Shown: one piece after another, positions 62,952 to 64,000 of the stretch
Position numbering within the stretch: position 1 is the first letter of the stretch
Layout of the letters: each line of letters opens with the position of its first letter
Assembly: GCA_965240325.2 (NCBI GenBank)
Contig: OZ251236.1
Span: 186,001 to 250,000 of the forward strand
Source: Rebecca billardiae RCC1528
Taxonomy: Eukaryota; Haptophyta
DNA length: 64,000 nucleotides
Reading direction: 5' to 3'
Position numbers and translations under genes: made by a program
Notes under the pieces: generated by a model
The model's database searches: none
What the model was told of the DNA's origin: nothing
The model's input: the letters and a program-made list of their open reading frames with translations, nothing else

Positions 62952-63548
62952 ATGTTTGCAGGGCTCGACGAGCGCTCTGACACGCGCACGGCGAGGCAGC
63001 TGCGCGAAGATGTTGGCCGGCTGGAGCGCGAGAAGGCTGAGCTCTGCACCAGGCTGGGGCTGAGCCAGTCTCGCGCCAAGGAGCTCAAGGAGGAGAACAC
63101 CCAGCTCGCGCAGAACATGTGCGTGATGCTGAAGACGGTGAGGCAGGAGCTCAAGCGGAAGGAGCTGCAGCACGCGCAGCTGACTCCGAGTGCGAGAGTG
63201 GGCGGTGCGCGCGCGCACGGCAAGAGCGCAATGCGAACGCCATCAGCGCAGCGCCCATCGGATGTTAGGCTGCAGCCCCGGCTCGCCGCGGGGGACGCTG
63301 GGCGCGGGCCGCCGCAGCGCCCGTCAAATGCCGCCCTGCCGGCTCATCAACTCCCAGAGGATGCTCGTCGAGGGCTGCCAGTGGTGATGTCGGCGGCGCA
63401 CACCGACCGGGGGCCGCACCGCCCGCCGAGTTATGGGCGGCAGCCTCGACGTGACGATGCAGCGAACGTCGGACGGCGACCACCGCCAACCTCAGGGCGT
63501 GACCGTGATTACAACCGGGGTGATGAGCGCTCGGGCCCTCCGTGGTGA
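62952..63548 (+). CDS. Coiled-coil protein with disordered tail
   Basis: 198 aa from ATG 62952. Residues ~10-80 are a strong coiled coil with charged heptads (RQLREDVGRLEREKAELCTR, AKELKEENTQLAQNMCVMLK, RQELKRKELQHAQL). The rest is Pro/Arg/Gly-rich and disordered. The ATG is followed by TTTGCAG|GG, which resembles a 3' splice site. The true start may therefore be an upstream exon: a short frame opens at ATG 62850 (MARDLLHEGLA), and an AG precedes CCCCAAGG at ~62902. The function is unknown; dimerisation through the coiled coil is expected. Confidence 0.5.
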   Translation: MFAGLDERSDTRTARQLREDVGRLEREKAELCTRLGLSQSRAKELKEENTQLAQNMCVMLKTVRQELKRKELQHAQLTPSARVGGARAHGKSAMRTPSAQRPSDVRLQPRLAAGDAGRGPPQRPSNAALPAHQLPEDARRGLPVVMSAAHTDRGPHRPPSYGRQPRRDDAANVGRRPPPTSGRDRDYNRGDERSGPPW

Positions 63549-64000
63549 CCGCCATCGGCCTGCGCGCGTGCCAACCGTGCGTCGCGACTTGCTGGCGAAT
63601 TTCGTCCGTTTAGGCGGCGCCAGGCGCCACTGACGGGCGCCGACGCGACGGCGGTGTCCATGGTTACGACCGAACTCGGATCTGTTCTACCGCGGGCTGA
63701 ATAGTAGAGTCTGATGACAATGGTCGAACAATATCGCGTATCCCCTTACCGCAGTCTGCTTCTATACGAAGCAGATTTGGGTGGGCGGCGGCGTGGGAGC
63801 GCTGGGCGCGCAGGTAGACGGCGCGAGCGGGCGCGCGCACGCTTGGGGGCATCTTTGGGACCATACCCATCGATGACCCGAGCCTCGCCGCCACCGCCCT
63901 TCCCCTTCTCCCGTGCCACGGCGTCCAGACGGAGTGCCAAACGAGCGTTTGAACATGCCACGAAGCAGATTTGGAATGGTGCTCAAACCGCTGCGGAGGG
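63549..64000. other. Right edge, no gene recognised
   Basis: A 15-bp direct repeat, ACGAAGCAGATTTGG, occurs at ~63768 and ~63960, about 192 bp apart. Frames here are short. A gene continuing beyond the window cannot be excluded. Confidence 0.4.

Overview
This is nuclear DNA of a very GC-rich eukaryote, most likely a chlorophyll-c alga. A haptophyte is my first guess and a stramenopile such as a pelagophyte the second; the exact lineage is inferred. The grounds are a light-harvesting antenna protein of the FCP/Lhc type, a GT48 beta-1,3-glucan synthase, EsV-1-7 cysteine repeats, a B3-type protein, short GT-AG introns, gene ends 10-35 bp apart in places, and AT-rich microsatellites between GC-rich genes. 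I see no rRNA, tRNA, CRISPR array or prokaryotic operon.

Layout. 0-5.4 kb: the tail of an unknown gene, a GT25-like glycosyltransferase head to head with an EsV-1-7 protein, and an MFS transporter. 5.35-12.3 kb: a 7-kb foldback element whose arms carry opposed arrays of a 214-bp repeat; it lies 17 bp upstream of the MFS start codon. 12.6-14.1 kb: MoaA/CNX2. 15.7-18.8 kb: a membrane hybrid histidine kinase whose five exons I could rebuild. 19.66-21.06 kb: a 1.4-kb terminal-inverted-repeat element. 21.6-23.2 kb: a double B3-domain protein. 24-28.9 kb: a GT77-like glycosyltransferase divergent from a TIR/HET-like protein, then a TMEM256/DUF423 protein. 29.3-31.2 kb: a 25-bp tandem repeat and an unknown secreted protein. 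31.9-32.2 kb: large (TA)n and (TAA)n microsatellites. 32.4-35.6 kb: a long disordered protein. 35.9-37.4 kb: a small hairpin and an older inverted-repeat element. 38.4-41.1 kb: a seven-helix receptor-like protein with a C-terminal TIR domain. 41.6-49.1 kb: a fusion of a GH72-like glucanosyltransferase domain with GT48 glucan synthase. 51.5-58 kb: a ConA-like membrane protein, a macro-like protein, a near-perfect 398-bp palindromic element and the antenna gene. 58-64 kb: repeats, a secreted Cys-rich protein and a coiled-coil protein.

Themes. Four genes act on glycans or cell surfaces (GT25, GT77, GH72-GT48, ConA-like). Three proteins look like sensors or signalling parts: the hybrid kinase, the 7TM-TIR protein and the TIR/HET-like protein. 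The 7TM-TIR gene and the glucan synthase are consecutive on the same strand. Three independent inverted-repeat elements sit in intergenic or promoter regions. All eleven introns I could place start with GTG, six of them with GTGCGC, so the 5' splice site differs from the usual GTRAGT.
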